Source: Salinisphaera sp. G21_0
GTDB lineage: Bacteria; Pseudomonadota; Gammaproteobacteria; Pseudomonadales; Endozoicomonadaceae
Assembly: GCF_017744115.1 (NCBI RefSeq)
Contig: NZ_JAGHQW010000023.1
Location: 1-64,000, forward strand
Direction of reading: 5' to 3'
DNA: 64,000 nucleotides
Shown here: one piece after another, positions 61,672-64,000 of the stretch
Layout: each line of letters opens with the position of its first letter
Position numbering within the stretch: position 1 is the first letter of the stretch
Notes under the pieces: model-generated
Seen by the model: the letters and a program-made list of their open reading frames with translations, nothing else
What the model was told of the DNA's origin: nothing
The model's database searches: none
Position numbers and translations under genes: made by a program

Positions 61672-63645
61672 TCAAGTGTGAGCTGTTTCCTCCCCCGGGC
61701 TGGAAGGAATTTTCCAGAGTAACACCGTACCATTTTTTGAACGAAAATATCCCCGTCGATCATCGTTACAACTGATCAATAAATGATCGTTATCAGGACT
61801 AAATTCGGCCTTTTTCACGGGGTAATCCAGTTTTATCTGCTCTTTTTCTACCCATTTATCATCACTATCCAGACCCCATAGTTGCACAAGGCCTGGCTGG
61901 TGTTTGTCTTTTTTGTCTATTTTTTTGCCATAGATCAGAAAATGGTTATCCAATCCATTAAACTGGGCACCTTCAATGGAGTAGCCATCAGCCAGGTTTG
62001 TCATCGCCTGTTTCATCCACTGGTCATTGTTGTCGCGTCCCAGGATACACGCGGTTCCGCCCAGGCCAACGGTATAGGCAAGGTGCCCTGAATCGGAAAA
62101 AAAGCCATCGCGAATATCTCTTTGATGTTTAACCACCAACTGCTCCTGCCATTCACCCTGGCTGTCCAGGCCATGAATTTTTACCACTTGGTCATTACCC
62201 CTGGTCAGCACACTGTCCCCCTGAGCGTTGAAGGCCGCATAGTGGATCCCCCCCCGGTGAAATGCCTTTGCTTTCTCAACCAGATTACCTTCCTCGTCAT
62301 ACCCCCAAATACAGGCAAAATTTGATTCAACACCATAGCTCAGAAGAAAATTCTCTGACGGGCTGAAGATGACTGTTTTACTGCCGCTGTGCTCACAGGT
62401 TTGAACTTTATCCAGCCGACCACCATTACTGCTGCAGTCCCAGAGTTTAAAGCTTTTATAGGTCCGTCTTATGAAGCTCTCGTAACAGTTGTTGCTGTGC
62501 TCATCAGGGGTCTGACCTTGATCCAGCGGGTCATCAGTCTTGTTGCAAGACAGAGGTTTGTGGAGTTGGGCCAGTAATTTGCGCCCGGAGGCACTGAATC
62601 GGACATCTGAACAATCCTGAATTTCAGTTTTTACTTCCCAGGAACCGTTTTCGTCATAACCAGAGATAATCGCTATATGATTTGAATCAATACTCAGTGC
62701 ATATTGTCTGGAGGCATTGAAGGATGCTTTGTGAATATAGCCTTTGATATGTTTGTTAATGGCCTTTGAATAACTTTCAGGATGACAAACCTCCCCGATT
62801 TGCGACCATTCGCCATCGCCATCACAACCCAGAAAGATGGCCTGGTCCACACCGAAGAGCACAGCATACTGCTCATCATCACTCATTTGGGCACTCCAAA
62901 TCCACTTACTGAACTCAATGATCTTTTGCACCTCCATGCAGTTACTGTCATCATTAAATGCCCAGATGGTCGCTGTTGAACCCCGGTAAGTCAGTAAATT
63001 ATGGTCTGTGGCTTTGAAGGGCTGCTGCTGTGGCCCCCAGTGCCGACGGTGACTGATCTCTTGAGTCTGGGTTAGCGGAGTCCACTGACCGTTGCTATCC
63101 ACCGGCAGTACCTTGATTTTGCCGGCCCAATAATCGTAAGTCATAATCTTGTCCTGCCGGGGGCTAAAGCCTGCGATCACCCGCACATTGTCTTCGCCTC
63201 TAAGGCAGGGGCTGTGCTCAAGTACCACCGCCCCCTCCCAAAAGCCATTGCTGTTCAGCTTACTCACCGTGACTTTGCCATCGGAGCTGGTACGCAGTAA
63301 TGTATTTTCCGACCGGTTGAATTCGAAACGAAAGTTATGCTCCCTGAACTTCCCGTTCTGCGACCAGTTGCCATCCGCAGTTTGTTGCCAGATGCCCAGA
63401 ATACGATCGTCCTCACTGTCTTCACCATCGATAACCAGATGCTTAGTCGAAGGGCTAAACGTGGCTGCACAGACATAATGACCGAAGCTAATCACCTGTT
63501 TGAGTTCCAGATAATTGGTCTGGCACTGGAAAATATCAGCCTTCTTTGTTTCCATTTCGCCCGATTGACTGTTAATAAGGGCCGCACCCTGTGACTCATT
63601 AACAGGAACTGGCGTATCGCTATTTGCAGTAGCGCCGGAAACCAC
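61672..63645 (-). CDS. WD40-like repeat protein 2, 5' end cut by an element
   Basis: This paralog of 58789-61035 has matching units (DIFQCQTNYLELKQVISFGH, IFSPSENFLLSYG, CIWGYDEEGNLVE, AAFNAQGDSVLTRG, EFSPDNDHLLISC). The listed start is GTG 63645 (MVSGATANSDTPVPV, 657 residues), but the frame stays open upstream to 63780 through an acidic repeat (STDDSDTESSTDDSDTE) and ends at a TGA formed inside the mobile element at 63775. The 130-residue helical leader of the paralog is missing. So the original gene was probably longer and the element removed its start; the remaining frame may be a pseudogene or use a new start. An insertion unique to it near CNKTDDPLDQGQTPDEHSN duplicates part of a unit. 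Confidence 0.65.
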   Translation of the reverse strand: MVSGATANSDTPVPVNESQGAALINSQSGEMETKKADIFQCQTNYLELKQVISFGHYVCAATFSPSTKHLVIDGEDSEDDRILGIWQQTADGNWSQNGKFREHNFRFEFNRSENTLLRTSSDGKVTVSKLNSNGFWEGAVVLEHSPCLRGEDNVRVIAGFSPRQDKIMTYDYWAGKIKVLPVDSNGQWTPLTQTQEISHRRHWGPQQQPFKATDHNLLTYRGSTATIWAFNDDSNCMEVQKIIEFSKWIWSAQMSDDEQYAVLFGVDQAIFLGCDGDGEWSQIGEVCHPESYSKAINKHIKGYIHKASFNASRQYALSIDSNHIAIISGYDENGSWEVKTEIQDCSDVRFSASGRKLLAQLHKPLSCNKTDDPLDQGQTPDEHSNNCYESFIRRTYKSFKLWDCSSNGGRLDKVQTCEHSGSKTVIFSPSENFLLSYGVESNFACIWGYDEEGNLVEKAKAFHRGGIHYAAFNAQGDSVLTRGNDQVVKIHGLDSQGEWQEQLVVKHQRDIRDGFFSDSGHLAYTVGLGGTACILGRDNNDQWMKQAMTNLADGYSIEGAQFNGLDNHFLIYGKKIDKKDKHQPGLVQLWGLDSDDKWVEKEQIKLDYPVKKAEFSPDNDHLLISCNDDRRGYFRSKNGTVLLWKIPSSPGEETAHT

Positions 63646-63774
63646 TGCTGTCGATGCTTTTTGGGAGGCGGATTCGGTGTCTGAATCGTCCGTTGATGAT
63701 TCGGTGTCTGAATCGTCCGGTGGAGATTCGGTGCCTGAGACGTCCGTTGATGGCCTGCTGAGTGAGGCAAGTGC

Positions 63775-64000
63775 AGAGCGTCAAGCCCAGTACTTCTAGT
63801 GCTGGGAAGGATCGCTCGGCTTGCAAAGCAAGCCCTTTGTACTATTTTTCACACGTCGGACTTTTTCAGCGATAACGCATTCCGGCAGGAAAAGTAAAAA
63901 CCTTCCGCTTTCTGTTCGTGTCCTCCAGACAATCCGAAAGGTAGAACAGATTGTCGAATAAGGTGAATCCCGTTAAATAGGTAAGGGATTCACTGCGGCG
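63775..64000 (+). mobile_element. Non-autonomous IS200/IS605-like element, copy 2 (runs off window)
   Basis: All 226 bases seen are the same as 61236-61461 by direct reading, in the same orientation. The right end lies beyond the window. The copy breaks the 5' part of WD40-like gene 2. Identity over the whole stretch points to recent movement or to gene conversion. Confidence 0.6.

Noticed and set aside
61531-61722. 63-codon frame after the IS605-like element
   Set aside because: Antisense to the end of WD40-like gene 2 and without recognisable protein text.

Overview
The window is a stretch of a gammaproteobacterial chromosome, most like the marine symbiont group around Endozoicomonas (Oceanospirillales). 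This assignment is an inference. It rests on the start of a 16S gene at the left edge, a core gene order shared with Pseudomonas and relatives (efp/epmB; fimX-serB; hisB-hisH-hisA-hisF ... asmA-mutY ... yggX), and an accessory load of ankyrin, WD40-like, serpin-like, autotransporter and chitinase genes typical of a host-associated marine bacterium. TTG starts with good ribosome binding sites are frequent.

Layout. 1-700: 5' end of a 16S rRNA gene on the minus strand with leader, boxA and three tandem sigma70 promoters. 0.7-3.9 kb: elongation factor P and its two modifying enzymes (epmA, efp, epmB). 4.1-7.9 kb: a PilZ-like protein and a FimX-like degenerate GGDEF/EAL c-di-GMP receptor. 8.2-13.1 kb: a putative 2OG-Fe(II) oxygenase, the ynjBCD ABC transporter and a CPXCG protein. 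13.3-21.6 kb: serB and an AhpA/YtjB-like membrane protein, separated by three paralogous ankyrin genes. 22-25.2 kb: hisBHA, a DUF4870 gene and hisF. 25.5-31.8 kb: a GGCT-like protein, a triple SPOR protein, an AsmA-family protein and mutY.

32.1-43.3 kb is an insertion between mutY and yggX. It holds a 1866-residue autotransporter, two convergent paralogous effector-like genes and selO. The DNA shows a tandem duplication of about 2.2 kb that created the second effector and left a truncated selO start joined to a truncated autotransporter end. 43.6-45.5 kb is a type II restriction-modification pair (Eco29kI-like GIY-YIG nuclease plus cytosine-5 methyltransferase), next to two identical tRNA-Phe genes. 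46-50 kb: an MBL-fold hydrolase, a serpin-like protein, an orphan EutN/CcmL shell protein, a Tat-exported HiPIP and a small coiled-coil protein. 50-55.5 kb: light-linked DNA repair genes (FeS photolyase with DUF2256, DASH cryptochrome), rlmJ and a Blc lipocalin. 55.7-58.6 kb: a wrecked GH18 chitinase next to an intact multidomain chitinase. 58.8-64 kb: two paralogous WD40-like genes, the second cut at its 5' end by one of two identical non-autonomous elements whose right end looks like that of an IS200/IS605 (TnpB/omega-RNA) transposon.

Small mobile repeats are the other theme. There is a 175-bp palindromic MITE family (three copies, one with a 10-bp target duplication inside the chitinase pseudogene), a second palindromic family (13.2 and 58.7 kb), an element with 22-bp perfect inverted ends (43.4 kb), another long inverted-repeat element (25.3 kb), and the IS605-like pair. 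No CRISPR array was seen.
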